DNA of 9,416 nt from Bacteroidota bacterium. Its GTDB lineage: Bacteria > Bacteroidota > Bacteroidia > Bacteroidales > GCA-2748055. Positions 1-8,296 of this stretch are shown one piece after another (positions within the stretch are counted from its first letter, which is position 1; every line of letters begins with the position of its first letter). Position numbers and translations under genes: made by a program. The stretch covers positions 1-9,416 of the forward strand of contig JAAEOI010000318.1 of NCBI GenBank assembly GCA_024244665.1, given 5' to 3'. A model generated the notes under the pieces. The model was given only the letters and a program-made list of their open reading frames with translations, was not told the origin of the DNA and did no database searches.

Positions 1-128
1 GACCATAATATTACTAGAAAAAAAGATCATTTCCGTGGACATTTGTCAACTACATGTTTTAAAGAATATAAATCCCTTCCAAAATCTTTTTTATACTTTT
101 ACTTTCAGCCAACAAATTTCTATTTCAA
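1..128 (+). promoter_or_regulatory. AT-rich leader with possible promoter upstream of the DHOD-like gene
   Basis: This stretch has no credible ORF and is clearly richer in A+T than the genes after it. Two promoter-like arrangements can be seen. One is TTGTCA at 43-48 with TATAAA at 67-72 (18-bp spacer), which overlaps a TTTG at 42-45. The other is TACTTTTA at 94-101, which fits seven of eight positions of the Bacteroidetes -7 consensus TAnnTTTG but has no matching -33 TTTG at the right distance. An imperfect dyad (GTGGAC, ATTT, GTCAAC, about 35-50) overlaps the first. No Shine-Dalgarno sequence precedes the ATG at 129. That a promoter lies here is inferred from the gene start; which element is used is not settled. 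Confidence 0.3.
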
Positions 129-1121
129 ATGAAGGATCTTTCCACAGAGTACCTGGGATTAAAACTGAAGAATCCCATTATTGCAGCTAGCTGCGGATTA
201 ACCGGCACACTTGAGGGCCTTGTCTCCATGGAAAAACACGGAGCAGCGGCTGTAGTGCTTAAATCGATTTTCGAAGAGGAGATATTGAATGAAGCAGCGC
301 AGCAGGAAAAGGAGGCTGAGCAGGACCCCATGATCTACTCCGAACTATCGGAAACCCTCGACTACATCGACCTTCACATCAGGGAGGATAACCTGGGGAA
401 ATATCTGAAACTGATCAGCGATGCAAAGAATGCCCTCTCCATCCCGGTCATCGCCAGCATCAATTGCATTTCGGGCGAAGACTGGACTCACTTTACTAAG
501 AAGATGGAGGAAGCAGGTGCCGATGCGCTGGAGCTCAACATATTTCTGAACCCGGCTGACTTCAAAAATAAGGAGTTTGAAAAGGCCTATTTCAAAATCA
601 TCGAAAAAGTACTGGCGACGGTAAAGATCCCGGTGTCCATCAAGATCAGCAAGTATTTCACCCGCCTGGGGCTCTCAGTTAAGGCCCTGTCAGAATCGGG
701 TGTTGCTGGCATCGTTATGTTCAACAGGTTCTACACGCCCGACATCGACATTGAAACTCTCGCCCTCAGCTCTGCCAATATGTTCACCACCCGGGAGGAG
801 CAGTATGAGACCATTCGGTGGACCGCCATCATGTCTGGAAAAATAGATTGTGACCTGGCAGCCTCCACAGGGATTCACAATGGGGAGGATGTAGTTAAAA
901 TGCTCCTGGCCGGAGCAGCCGTCACACAGGTGGCATCAACCCTTTATAAGAATGGCCCCGACCAGATAGGCAGAATCCTTATACGGCTTGAAAAGTGGAT
1001 GGAGGAGAAGGAATTCGATACAATAGATCAGTTCAGGGGAAAGGTTGCCCGGGAGTATGGTGACGACCCGGCTGCCTTTGAGCGCATGCAGTTCATGAAA
1101 AATTTCAGCGAGATCGGGTAA
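129..1121 (+). CDS. Dihydroorotate dehydrogenase-like FMN TIM-barrel protein
   Basis: A 330-residue cytosolic TIM-barrel protein of the dihydroorotate dehydrogenase (class 1-like) superfamily, probably flavin-dependent. Visible family features are the opening strand YLGLKLKNPIIAASCGLTG (8-26), Lys45 in VVLKSIFEEE, the strand PVIASINC (106-113), ADALELNI (131-138), Lys172 in VSIKIS, and the C-terminal phosphate-binding part with STGIH (246-250) and AGAAVTQVASTLY (261-273). In true class 1 enzymes the segment after ELN carries the catalytic Cys or Ser in an N-x-S-C-P-N loop. Here it reads NIFLNP (137-142) with neither residue, so activity on dihydroorotate is doubtful and pyrD should not be assigned. 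Proteins like this are often annotated 'dihydroorotate dehydrogenase-like' in Bacteroidota; their substrate is unknown to me. The ATG at 129 gives the normal barrel N-terminus. It lies 65 bp before sucA on the same strand and could be cotranscribed with it. Confidence 0.85.
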   Translation: MKDLSTEYLGLKLKNPIIAASCGLTGTLEGLVSMEKHGAAAVVLKSIFEEEILNEAAQQEKEAEQDPMIYSELSETLDYIDLHIREDNLGKYLKLISDAKNALSIPVIASINCISGEDWTHFTKKMEEAGADALELNIFLNPADFKNKEFEKAYFKIIEKVLATVKIPVSIKISKYFTRLGLSVKALSESGVAGIVMFNRFYTPDIDIETLALSSANMFTTREEQYETIRWTAIMSGKIDCDLAASTGIHNGEDVVKMLLAGAAVTQVASTLYKNGPDQIGRILIRLEKWMEEKEFDTIDQFRGKVAREYGDDPAAFERMQFMKNFSEIG

Positions 1122-1153
1122 TTAGCAGGAATTCAGGAACAATTCACACTGCT

Positions 1154-1187
1154 TATTGTTACTTTTAAAATCCGGAAAGTAACAATA
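1154..1187 (+). promoter_or_regulatory. Perfect 12-bp inverted repeat abutting the sucA start codon
   Basis: Arm TATTGTTACTTT at 1154-1165 is exactly complementary to AAAGTAACAATA at 1176-1187, around a 10-nt loop (TAAAATCCGG). A U-G pair could extend the stem inwards. The right arm ends on the A of the sucA ATG. As RNA this would be a hairpin placed where a ribosome must load; as DNA it is a good-sized dyad for a dimeric repressor or activator. No T-run follows on the + strand, so it is not a standard intrinsic terminator for the gene before it. The repeat is seen directly; any role in controlling 2-oxoglutarate dehydrogenase is inferred. Confidence 0.7.
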
Positions 1188-4012
1188 TGGACGACCTATC
1201 GTTTTTGCAGCACCTGGATACGGAGGCAATCGAGGAGCTTTATCAAAAATACAGGAAAGATCCTGGCTCGATCGACCCAAGCTGGCACCACTTTTTCCAG
1301 GGCTTCGATCTTGCCCGGCGCGATTACAGTCACCCCGAATCAGAACTCCTCACCTTCGATGAGGAGTTCATGGTCATCAACCTCATCAACGCTTACAGGA
1401 AAAGGGGCCACCTCTTCACTGAAACCAACCCCGTTCGCACACGGAGGAAGTACTTCCCCACCCTCGACCTGGAGAATTACGGTCTGGCCGAAGAGAACCT
1501 GGAGACGTACTACCATGCAGGCAGGGAGATCGGATGCGGGAAGACGCAGCTGAAGAATATTGTGGACTACCTGAAGAAGACCTATTGTGGACACATTGGA
1601 TCCGAATACGTCTTTATCCGAAAGCCTGAGAAGATTGCATGGTTGCAGGAACGGATTGAAAAGGGAGGGAACCGCACCATATTCACACCGGAGGAGAAGA
1701 AAAGAATCTACCACCACCTTAAAGAGGCAGTGGGATTTGAGAAATTCATTCATAACAAGTTTGTGGGACAGAAGCGATTCTCACTGGAGGGAGCGGAAAT
1801 CCTGGTGCCTGCTCTGAACGACCTGGTGGAGACAGGATCGCGCATGGGAGTAGAGGAGTTCAACATCGGGATGGCCCACCGTGGCCGTCTGAACGTGCTG
1901 GCCAATGTGCTACAGAAGCCCAATGAGGATATTTTCAAAGAGTTTGATGCTGAATCGTACGAAGAGGGGATCAGCCTGGGCGATGTGAAGTACCACCTTG
2001 GTTACGGCAACACCATCACCACCACTGGAAAGAAGGAGGTGATTCTGAATATAGTTCCCAATCCATCCCACCTTGAGTCCTCTGCCCCAATCATCGAAGG
2101 GGTCTCCCGTGCACGGATCGACCACATTTATGGTGGTGATTACAACAAGCTGGTTCCCATTATTATCCATGGCGATGCAGCCATTGCCGGTCAGGGTGTG
2201 GTATACGAAGTTATCCAGATGTCAGAACTGGAGGGTTATAAGACAGGCGGGACAATCCACTTGGTGATCAATAACCAGGTTGGTTTTACAACCTCTTACC
2301 TGGAGGGCCGCTCATCCACCTACTGCACCGATGTGGGTAAAGTGACCAAAGCACCTATCTGGCATGTGAACGGCGACGATGTGGAGGGACTGGTGCATGT
2401 GATCCGTATGGCCATCGAATACAGACAGTTTTTTCACACCGATGTATTCATCGACATCCTGGGTTACCGGAAATATGGCCACAATGAAGGGGACGAGCCC
2501 AGGTTTACCCAGCCCACCCTTTATAAAGCAATCGCCAGACATCCCAGTCCGCGCGACATATACAGCAATGAGCTGATCGTGCAGGGGGTTATGGATCAGA
2601 AAGAGATTTCGGCTGCCGAAGCCGATTTTGACTCCTCCCTTGAGAAACAGCTGGATGCCTCGCGAAAACAGAAGAAAGTAACCATACAGCAGTTCATGGA
2701 GGCCGAATGGATGGGGATGAAATATGCCACCACAGCCGAGTTCCACGATTCGCTGGAGACAGGTGTAGACAGGCAGTCGCTCGATAAGATCGCCCGTAAG
2801 ATCACCACACTGCCCGAGGACCTGGTATTCTTTAAGAAGACCACCAAACTGGTGGAGGAGCGTGCAAGGATGTACCAAGAGAACCGGGTTGACTGGGCCC
2901 TTGGGGAGCTGTTTGCCTACGGCTCAATGGTACTGGAGGGCCATCCTGTGCGGATCAGCGGACAGGACTCTATCAGGGGAACCTTCTCTCACCGCCACGC
3001 CGGGATGGTGATGGAACAGACCACCGAGATTTACTTCCCCCTGAAATATATCAACACGGAAAAACAGGCACCCTTTAACATCTTTAACTCACCGCTGAAC
3101 GAGTACGGGGTACTCGGTTTTGAATACGGCTATGCCATGTCCTGCCCCAATACCCTCACCATCTGGGAGGCTCAGTTCGGCGATTTTGTGAATGTGGCCC
3201 AGGTCATACTCGACCAGTACATCTCCAGTGCGGAGGAGAAATGGGGAGTGATGAACGGGCTGGTACTCTATCTCCCGCATGGCTTTGAGGGACAGGGCCC
3301 GGAACACTCCAGCGCCCGTATCGAACGCTTCCTGATCCTGGCTGCCAGGAGCAACATGCACATCATTAATCCCACCACACCGGCCAACCTTTTCCATGCC
3401 CTGAGGAACCACATTCAGAAGAAGTCCAGGGTTCCTCTGGTAGTCTTCACACCCAAAAGCCTGCTGCGCCGTCCGCAATGCATCTCAACGATCGATGACC
3501 TGGAAAAGGGAAAGTTTGAACCGGTCTATGACGATACCAATAACGATGTGGATGAGGTCAGACGCGTGGTATTCTGCAGCGGAAAGGTCTATTACGACTT
3601 GCTGGCCAGGAAGCAAAAACTGGGAGTCAGGGACATTGCGCTGGTAAGGATGGAGCAGATCTTCCCCTTCCCTGAACACAAGGTGAAATCGATCCTGAAA
3701 AAGTACCGCAACAACATGCTCACCCTCTGGGTACAGGAGGAGCCTGAGAACATGGGAGCATGGTACTTCATACGGAACGCAATGAAAGACATGGAGATTT
3801 TACCGGTCACCCGTCAACCCTCGGGAAGCCCGGCCACAGGCCTCTTCAAACTCCACGAGATCAGTCAGGTCGAGATTATCGACAAGGTATTCAGGGAGTG
3901 CACCTGCGAACTTATGAAAGTTTATTGCGGACTACAGTGTGTGATCGGAAGCTCCCGGGAAGAGATCCTGAAACAACACTACTATTTCGATAAAGAGAAC
4001 CCTAAATCGTAA
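1187..4012 (+). CDS. sucA: 2-oxoglutarate dehydrogenase E1 component (thiamine-diphosphate dependent)
   Basis: E1 of the 2-oxoglutarate dehydrogenase complex. It decarboxylates 2-oxoglutarate with thiamine diphosphate and passes the succinyl group to the lipoyl arm of E2 in the TCA cycle. The 941 residues match normal E1o size. In order: the short N-terminal E2-binding helix with [12 protein letters not shown] motif (5-41); the dehydrogenase domain with [14 protein letters not shown] (229-242), [10 protein letters not shown] (265-274), NPSHLE (292-297), the cofactor motif GDAAIAGQG (329-337) to INNQVGFTT (361-369), and [17 protein letters not shown] (427-443); the pyrimidine-binding domain with [15 protein letters not shown] (591-605), [17 protein letters not shown] (634-650) and [18 protein letters not shown] (698-715); then the C-terminal domain ending [12 protein letters not shown] (879-890). 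Beyond about 900 there is a tail with Cys905, 907, 914 and 918, which I do not recognise from well-studied E1o enzymes. The start gives the expected N-terminus. It is followed 4 bp later by sucB and preceded by a strong inverted repeat. Confidence 0.97.
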   Translation: MDDLSFLQHLDTEAIEELYQKYRKDPGSIDPSWHHFFQGFDLARRDYSHPESELLTFDEEFMVINLINAYRKRGHLFTETNPVRTRRKYFPTLDLENYGLAEENLETYYHAGREIGCGKTQLKNIVDYLKKTYCGHIGSEYVFIRKPEKIAWLQERIEKGGNRTIFTPEEKKRIYHHLKEAVGFEKFIHNKFVGQKRFSLEGAEILVPALNDLVETGSRMGVEEFNIGMAHRGRLNVLANVLQKPNEDIFKEFDAESYEEGISLGDVKYHLGYGNTITTTGKKEVILNIVPNPSHLESSAPIIEGVSRARIDHIYGGDYNKLVPIIIHGDAAIAGQGVVYEVIQMSELEGYKTGGTIHLVINNQVGFTTSYLEGRSSTYCTDVGKVTKAPIWHVNGDDVEGLVHVIRMAIEYRQFFHTDVFIDILGYRKYGHNEGDEPRFTQPTLYKAIARHPSPRDIYSNELIVQGVMDQKEISAAEADFDSSLEKQLDASRKQKKVTIQQFMEAEWMGMKYATTAEFHDSLETGVDRQSLDKIARKITTLPEDLVFFKKTTKLVEERARMYQENRVDWALGELFAYGSMVLEGHPVRISGQDSIRGTFSHRHAGMVMEQTTEIYFPLKYINTEKQAPFNIFNSPLNEYGVLGFEYGYAMSCPNTLTIWEAQFGDFVNVAQVILDQYISSAEEKWGVMNGLVLYLPHGFEGQGPEHSSARIERFLILAARSNMHIINPTTPANLFHALRNHIQKKSRVPLVVFTPKSLLRRPQCISTIDDLEKGKFEPVYDDTNNDVDEVRRVVFCSGKVYYDLLARKQKLGVRDIALVRMEQIFPFPEHKVKSILKKYRNNMLTLWVQEEPENMGAWYFIRNAMKDMEILPVTRQPSGSPATGLFKLHEISQVEIIDKVFRECTCELMKVYCGLQCVIGSSREEILKQHYYFDKENPKS

Positions 4013-4016
4013 CACT

Positions 4017-5237
4017 ATGGCCCTGGAAATCAAAATACCCAGTCCCGGCGAATCCATCACAGAAGTTGAACTTGCCTCCTGGTTTGTGGAAGACGGCGCC
4101 CTGGTGAACAAGAATCAGGAGGTGGGTGAGATCGAATCGGAAAAGGCAACCCTTCCGCTCATCGCAGAACAGGCAGGTCAGCTGAAAATTCTTGTACCCG
4201 AAGGTGAAACGGTGAATGTGGGTATAGTGGTCGCCACCATCGATACCAGCGTTGAGGTAAGCCAGGCAACAGCAACCGAATCTAAAGTTCCCGCAGCAGA
4301 AACAACCAAAGCAGCAAGCACCACAACCGAATCCTCACCAGAGTATCCCGGGATCAAAGCCACCCCCGTGGCAAAACAGATTATGGAGCAGGAGGGGCTT
4401 TCGGTGGATGACATTATCAGGGGGCTGAAGAAGATCACCGCTGCCGATGTGAAACGGGTAATACAGCAACCCGCAGGTGTACCCCTCCCGGCCAGGACAG
4501 AGGCATCCAGGGATGAGGAGCGTAAAAAGGTGAGCCAGCTGCGCAAAAAGATCAGCAATCGGCTGGTGGCAGTCAGGAACGAGACAGCCATGCTCACTAC
4601 CTTCAACGAGGCTGATATGAGTGCCATCATGGCCATCCGGAAAAAGCACCAGGACAGGTTCGTGGAGACCCACGGTATCAAACTGGGATTTATGTCCTTC
4701 TTCACCAAAGCAGTCACAGAGGCACTGAAGCTCTACCCCTCGGTCAACTCCCATCTGGACGGAGACGAGGTGGTCTCACCTCAGTACTGCGATGTAGCCA
4801 TTGCCGTACAGACCGACAAAGGACTGATGGTCCCGGTACTCCGCAACGCGGAGTCGCTCGGACTGGCAGAGATTGAGCTTAGTATTGCAGACCTGGCCGG
4901 CAGGGCCAGGAAAGCCAGGCTGAGTATTGAGGAGATGACCGGTGGTACTTTCACCATCTCCAACGGGGGGATCTACGGATCAATGCTCTCCACCCCCATC
5001 CTCAATCCGCCGCAATCGGGTATCCTGGGAATACACAACATCATTGAGAGGCCGGTGGCCATCAATGGTAAAGTGGAGGTAAGGCCAATGATGTACATTG
5101 CCCTCAGTTACGACCACAGGGTAATCGACGGAAAAGATTCAGTGGGATTCCTGAAGGCAATTAAGGAGTTCATCGAGGAGCCCTCCCGCCTCATCTTCGG
5201 AGCAGGTTCGGCCGAGCAGCACCTGCTTGAAATATAA
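4017..5237 (+). CDS. sucB: 2-oxoglutarate dehydrogenase E2, dihydrolipoyllysine-residue succinyltransferase
   Basis: E2 core of the 2-oxoglutarate dehydrogenase complex. It moves succinyl from its lipoyl arm to CoA. The 406 residues match the usual size for a one-lipoyl E2o. Domains are a lipoyl domain (about 1-78) with lipoylated Lys43 in IESEKA, an Ala/Thr/Glu-rich linker (about 80-112), a peripheral-subunit-binding domain (about 114-149), and the acyltransferase domain (about 168-402) with [15 protein letters not shown] (309-323), [12 protein letters not shown] (335-346) and the active-site [12 protein letters not shown] (364-375; His367 and Asp371). The run [14 protein letters not shown] closely resembles E2o rather than pyruvate or branched-chain E2. 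The subunit-binding domain looks short: the usual Gly-rich loop before its last helix is replaced by RGLKK. The gene begins 4 bp after sucA and ends in tandem TAA codons at 5235-5240. E3 (lpd) is not in the window. Confidence 0.96.
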   Translation: MALEIKIPSPGESITEVELASWFVEDGALVNKNQEVGEIESEKATLPLIAEQAGQLKILVPEGETVNVGIVVATIDTSVEVSQATATESKVPAAETTKAASTTTESSPEYPGIKATPVAKQIMEQEGLSVDDIIRGLKKITAADVKRVIQQPAGVPLPARTEASRDEERKKVSQLRKKISNRLVAVRNETAMLTTFNEADMSAIMAIRKKHQDRFVETHGIKLGFMSFFTKAVTEALKLYPSVNSHLDGDEVVSPQYCDVAIAVQTDKGLMVPVLRNAESLGLAEIELSIADLAGRARKARLSIEEMTGGTFTISNGGIYGSMLSTPILNPPQSGILGIHNIIERPVAINGKVEVRPMMYIALSYDHRVIDGKDSVGFLKAIKEFIEEPSRLIFGAGSAEQHLLEI

Positions 5238-5244
5238 TAAGCCC

Positions 5245-5916
5245 TTAACGGTACTGATAGCTCCTGGTGGTAATCACCTCGGGAACAATTCTGTCGTCCG
5301 TCAGGTAGATCAGGCGTTTTGTCCAGTTGCCATTCTCATCGAACTTGGTGTACTCATAGAGCTGGGTTCCCGATACCTCGCCGGATAGCTCCTTCTGGAA
5401 ACTCTTTACCATAAGCGCCTTGTCATAGACAAAGTGATTGGTTACCTCCCGCTCGTCGACCACCCTTACCTGGCTCACGATCCTGCCTTTTGAATCGAAA
5501 TAGCTGGCCCCTTCATAATGGAGGGATTCCCCCTCCCATACCTCGAAGTTTACCTGCTTATCCGAGACACGCTCCATAAGGGTCCGGGTGGTACGTCCGT
5601 CCATCAGTGAGTGAAAGGCCTCCTCCACCTTTTCACCATTTTCCTTTCTTACGATGGTATATCCAATGGTATCCCCGTTATGGGTGAGTGCCAGGCTCTT
5701 CACATAATTCCCTTCGGCATCGTATTGAATGATACGGTGTCCATACATGCCGGGCTTACCGGTTTCCCAGCTATCATTTTTATGCACCGCTTCATACTGG
5801 TGCTCGGTAACACTGCTGATATCGCCCTTCAGGCCGGATTTGGCCACGTCGGTGTCCCCTCCCGAGCAGGAACCCAGGATCAAAACCAAAGAGAAAAGAA
5901 TTAGATAATTTTTCAT
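5245..5916 (-). CDS. Small lipoprotein with YD-type beta repeats, function unknown
   Basis: A 223-residue predicted lipoprotein. The N-terminus MKNYLILFSLVLILGSC is a type II signal peptide with lipobox LGSC, so Cys17 should be the lipidated residue. The next residues SGGDTD are mildly acidic, which in some Bacteroidota favours export to the cell surface, but the match is weak. The mature part is rich in beta strands with repeated turns of the form aromatic-Asp-x-x-Gly: YDAEGN (65-70), FDSKGRI (140-146), VYDKALMV (163-170) and KFDENGNW (191-198). This resembles YD/RHS-like hairpin repeats seen in many uncharacterised Bacteroidota lipoproteins. No catalytic motif is visible. Its ATG overlaps the stop codon of the upstream thioredoxin-fold gene (TAATG), suggesting translational coupling and a shared envelope role. 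The 3' end lies 7 bp from the convergent sucB stop codon. Confidence 0.75.
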   Translation of the reverse strand: MKNYLILFSLVLILGSCSGGDTDVAKSGLKGDISSVTEHQYEAVHKNDSWETGKPGMYGHRIIQYDAEGNYVKSLALTHNGDTIGYTIVRKENGEKVEEAFHSLMDGRTTRTLMERVSDKQVNFEVWEGESLHYEGASYFDSKGRIVSQVRVVDEREVTNHFVYDKALMVKSFQKELSGEVSGTQLYEYTKFDENGNWTKRLIYLTDDRIVPEVITTRSYQYR

Positions 5917-7127
5917 TACTGTTTATTGATGTAGTTAAGTACCTGGATAATCATTGAACGCTGCTCATCGTTTGTGGCCAGCTCCGAAGCCCTTTCAAGA
6001 GAGATCCGGGCCCCATCAACATTCTGCAGAAAAAAAAGAACCATCCCATGGTAGAAATAGTAGTCGTACTGCTTATCCAGCTCAATGCAAGTGGAGAACC
6101 ACTCCTCCCCCTTTGCCATCAGTTCAGGGGTCTGGTACTGCTGGTCCATATCCACCACCTGCGATGCAACGCCAAACAACCACCCGTGATCATCCTTCCG
6201 GTCGGCTGCAAAGCGTGTATCAATATATTTTATCAGCTCTTCAAACTGTTCACTATGGTAGTAGTATTGAATAAAGGGCATCGATTTCAGATCTCTCGAC
6301 TCCTCCATCTCCATCTCCAACAGCGGCGCCAGCTCATTTGCCATCCGGCTGATCAGCACAATATTCTCCTGCTCCAGGGCCTTAACCAGGGTACTGTTAT
6401 AGATCGTCTGAAGCGCAGGAACATACTCCTTTCCCAGCACCCTTTTGATCCGTTCCGTTTCGGTGGTAAAAAGGGGCCACCAGGAATCCTCAAGGTCCAT
6501 ATAGAAAGCCACAACACGGATATCACCATCCCGCAGCTCGTCACCAATTTTCATTCTGATGTAATCGCCTGCAAGGTTCTCGGCCTCCTCCTCATTGCCC
6601 ATCTCCCTGACCAAGCTGATGTAATCGGCATAGTCCTCGACGGTAATTGTGCCATTCTCAACCTCACCCCGGTATCCTTCCAGGACCTTGTAGTTTACAA
6701 CCAGCTTATCCAGGTAGGGAAGAAGCTCAGCTGCCGGCTTGTACCCCACCAAAGAACTCACCGGGTCGCCCTCATCACTGAAAATATACATGCTTGGGTA
6801 ACCCTGCAGCTGCTGTTCAGCTGCATACTTTCTCCCGAAATCGGTTTCACCATCCATCCGCACATTCACAAAGTGCTTGTTCATATATTCCGCTACCGCC
6901 TCATCGGCATAGACCTCCGCATCCATCTTTTTGCAGGGGCCGCACCAGCTGGCATACACATCCACAAACATCATGAGCATACCATCGTCGGCCTTTTTCT
7001 GCGCCGCTTCCAAATCACCAGCAGTCACCACCTCGATAAATTCCACCTGCGAAAAGGCGGCAAACGAAAGTGCCAGCATTATAAACAACAGGGGTACCCT
7101 GAACAATCTTCTCTTCATCTTTTCCAT
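5916..7127 (-). CDS. Exported thioredoxin-fold protein with helical C-terminal domain
   Basis: About 403 residues when started at the ATG at 7127; an ATG three codons later (7118) is equally possible. The open frame runs on upstream to 7238, but this extra part overlaps the glycosyltransferase gene and would place the signal peptide internally, so I reject it. MKRRLFRVPLLFIMLALSFAAFSQ is a signal peptide with probable cleavage after Ser26, so the protein is periplasmic. The thioredoxin domain spans about 28-145 with DVYASWCGPCKKM (56-68; active-site Cys62 and Cys65) and the cis-proline loop GYPSMYIF (109-116), as in thioredoxin_7/DsbD-gamma-like proteins. The rest (about 150-403) is mostly helical, with TPR-like stretches near the end (about 335-398). 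A thiol-disulphide role in the envelope is likely; the partner is unknown. It begins 1 nt after the glycosyltransferase stop codon and overlaps the lipoprotein start by 1 nt. Confidence 0.85.
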   Translation of the reverse strand: MEKMKRRLFRVPLLFIMLALSFAAFSQVEFIEVVTAGDLEAAQKKADDGMLMMFVDVYASWCGPCKKMDAEVYADEAVAEYMNKHFVNVRMDGETDFGRKYAAEQQLQGYPSMYIFSDEGDPVSSLVGYKPAAELLPYLDKLVVNYKVLEGYRGEVENGTITVEDYADYISLVREMGNEEEAENLAGDYIRMKIGDELRDGDIRVVAFYMDLEDSWWPLFTTETERIKRVLGKEYVPALQTIYNSTLVKALEQENIVLISRMANELAPLLEMEMEESRDLKSMPFIQYYYHSEQFEELIKYIDTRFAADRKDDHGWLFGVASQVVDMDQQYQTPELMAKGEEWFSTCIELDKQYDYYFYHGMVLFFLQNVDGARISLERASELATNDEQRSMIIQVLNYINKQ

Positions 7128-7128
7128 C

Positions 7129-8244
7129 TTATAAGATCCCGCTCTCTTTAAGGACCGCAAGATACTGATCCGATTCTTTTTCCCAGCATAATTCTTCAGC
7201 AGCAAGCTCAAGGGCCTGGTCCCAGGCACCCCTTTCATGCTCCTCCAGCATAAACCTGACCACCTTTGCTATATTCTCTGGGTCACGCTTCCTGATGGCC
7301 ACACCGATTCCGTAGCTCTCCACGATCTTTGCCATCTCGGGCAACGATGAGCAGAGCACCGGTATCCGGCACTGTATATAATCAAAAATCTTATTGGGCA
7401 GTGCATAACGGTAATTCCGTCCCAGGTCCTCCTCCAGCGATATCCCCAGCCTGGCCGAGCTGGTAAGATGAACGAGCTCAGTCGGATTAAGCCTTCCCGC
7501 GAAGACCACCCGCTCCGAAACCCCTTCCGCCTCAACCAGTTCCTTCAGTTCCTGGTCAATATCGCCCGTTCCGGCTATGACAAAGGTAACTTCCTCCAGT
7601 TGCTTCATGGTATGGATCATCAACTCCAGTCCGCGACCCACATTGAGAGCCCCCTGGTAGATAATCATGGCCCTCTCGCCGGGCATATCCTTCTCCATTA
7701 TACCACTCCTTCGCCCGGGTACATTCCGCACCACCTTAAAACGGGTTCCATAAATTCTACGGTAAATCGTGGCTATGGGATAGCTTACAGTAATGGCATG
7801 ATCGAGCCGGGGAAGCAGTCTGCTTTCGATCCATTTCCATACCGATTGCACCAGTTTTCGGTCGATTAGTTCCGGGACCTGGGTGAAAAATTCGTGGCTG
7901 TCGTAGATCAGTATCACCCCCCTTATTTTTGCGGCCAGAAAAACGGCCGGAAGAGTATCCAGGTCATTGGCAATAAAAAGCGACGGGCGTGGAGCAAATA
8001 TCAGGTATAGAAAAAGCCTCATTGTGAAAAAGGCGTAGAAGAGCGGTCCCTTGTTAATCAGCATGCTGAAACGGCGAACCTTAAACTGCTGAACCTCAAC
8101 CTCAGGGCTCCATTTCCATCTTCGCCCTATGCAGGTCACATCCATCCCCTGGTAAACCAGCATGTTCGCCACTCGATGCACCCGTTGGTCGGTTACCAGG
8201 TCATTGGTCACAGAAATGTATACCCGTTTCAAATCAGCTCTCAA
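7129..8244 (-). CDS. Glycosyltransferase family 4 (group 1) protein with TTG start
   Basis: A GT-B fold, GT4-like glycosyltransferase of about 370 residues, acting on the cytosolic face of the membrane and probably moving a nucleotide-activated sugar onto a surface glycan or lipid; donor and acceptor cannot be told. Numbered from the TTG at 8244, the N-terminal Rossmann half shows KRVYISVTNDLVTDQRVHRVA (6-26), ANDLDTLPA (92-100) and YDSHEFFTQVPEL (114-126). The C-terminal half shows YQGALNVGRGLE (196-207), IAGTGD (223-228), VFAGRLNPTEL (247-257), LEED (270-273) and PNKIFDYI (283-290), the donor-binding region. There is no ATG before residue 28, and an in-frame TAG lies three codons above 8244, so a non-ATG start is needed: TTG at 8244, or more likely TTG at 8232 (giving MKRVYISVTND, with GAGAG just upstream). 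It is the first gene of the three-gene minus-strand operon. Confidence 0.87.
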   Translation of the reverse strand: MRADLKRVYISVTNDLVTDQRVHRVANMLVYQGMDVTCIGRRWKWSPEVEVQQFKVRRFSMLINKGPLFYAFFTMRLFLYLIFAPRPSLFIANDLDTLPAVFLAAKIRGVILIYDSHEFFTQVPELIDRKLVQSVWKWIESRLLPRLDHAITVSYPIATIYRRIYGTRFKVVRNVPGRRSGIMEKDMPGERAMIIYQGALNVGRGLELMIHTMKQLEEVTFVIAGTGDIDQELKELVEAEGVSERVVFAGRLNPTELVHLTSSARLGISLEEDLGRNYRYALPNKIFDYIQCRIPVLCSSLPEMAKIVESYGIGVAIRKRDPENIAKVVRFMLEEHERGAWDQALELAAEELCWEKESDQYLAVLKESGIL

Positions 8245-8296
8245 AGTTTCGGTCTAAAGATATGATATTAGAACGAATCATTCCTATATTTATGAC
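8245..8296. promoter_or_regulatory. Divergent promoter region between glycosyltransferase operon and murB
   Basis: This 52-bp AT-rich spacer separates two divergent genes and must supply both with start signals unless transcription comes from inside the genes. On the minus strand TATCTTTA (8262 to 8255) fits seven of eight positions of the Bacteroidetes -7 element TAnnTTTG and is well placed for the TTG at 8232. On the plus strand TATATTTA (8285-8292) fits equally well but lies only 4 bp before the murB ATG, which would make murB almost leaderless. No good -33 TTTG is seen at the right distance for either. An imperfect dyad GAACGAATCATTC lies between them (8271-8283). Confidence 0.4.

Noticed and set aside
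1154..1187. Intrinsic terminator of the DHOD-like gene
   Set aside because: The stem is AT-rich and is followed by the sucA coding sequence, with no T-run on the + strand.
2312..2878. A 188-codon open frame on the - strand inside sucA
   Set aside because: It lies wholly opposite conserved E1o sequence and shows no family motif or start signals.
6048..7151. A 367-codon open frame on the + strand opposite the thioredoxin-fold gene
   Set aside because: It is a mirror of a real gene with signal peptide and WCGPC motif; its own protein is rich in His, Leu and Ile with no recognisable domain.
7128..7238. A longer N-terminus for the thioredoxin-fold protein (start at 7238)
   Set aside because: It overlaps the end of the glycosyltransferase and would put the signal peptide 37 residues inside the protein.
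8271..8283. Imperfect dyad GAACGAATCATTC in the divergent spacer
   Set aside because: Only five of six base pairs match and the spacer is short and AT-rich; kept only as a remark in the promoter entry.
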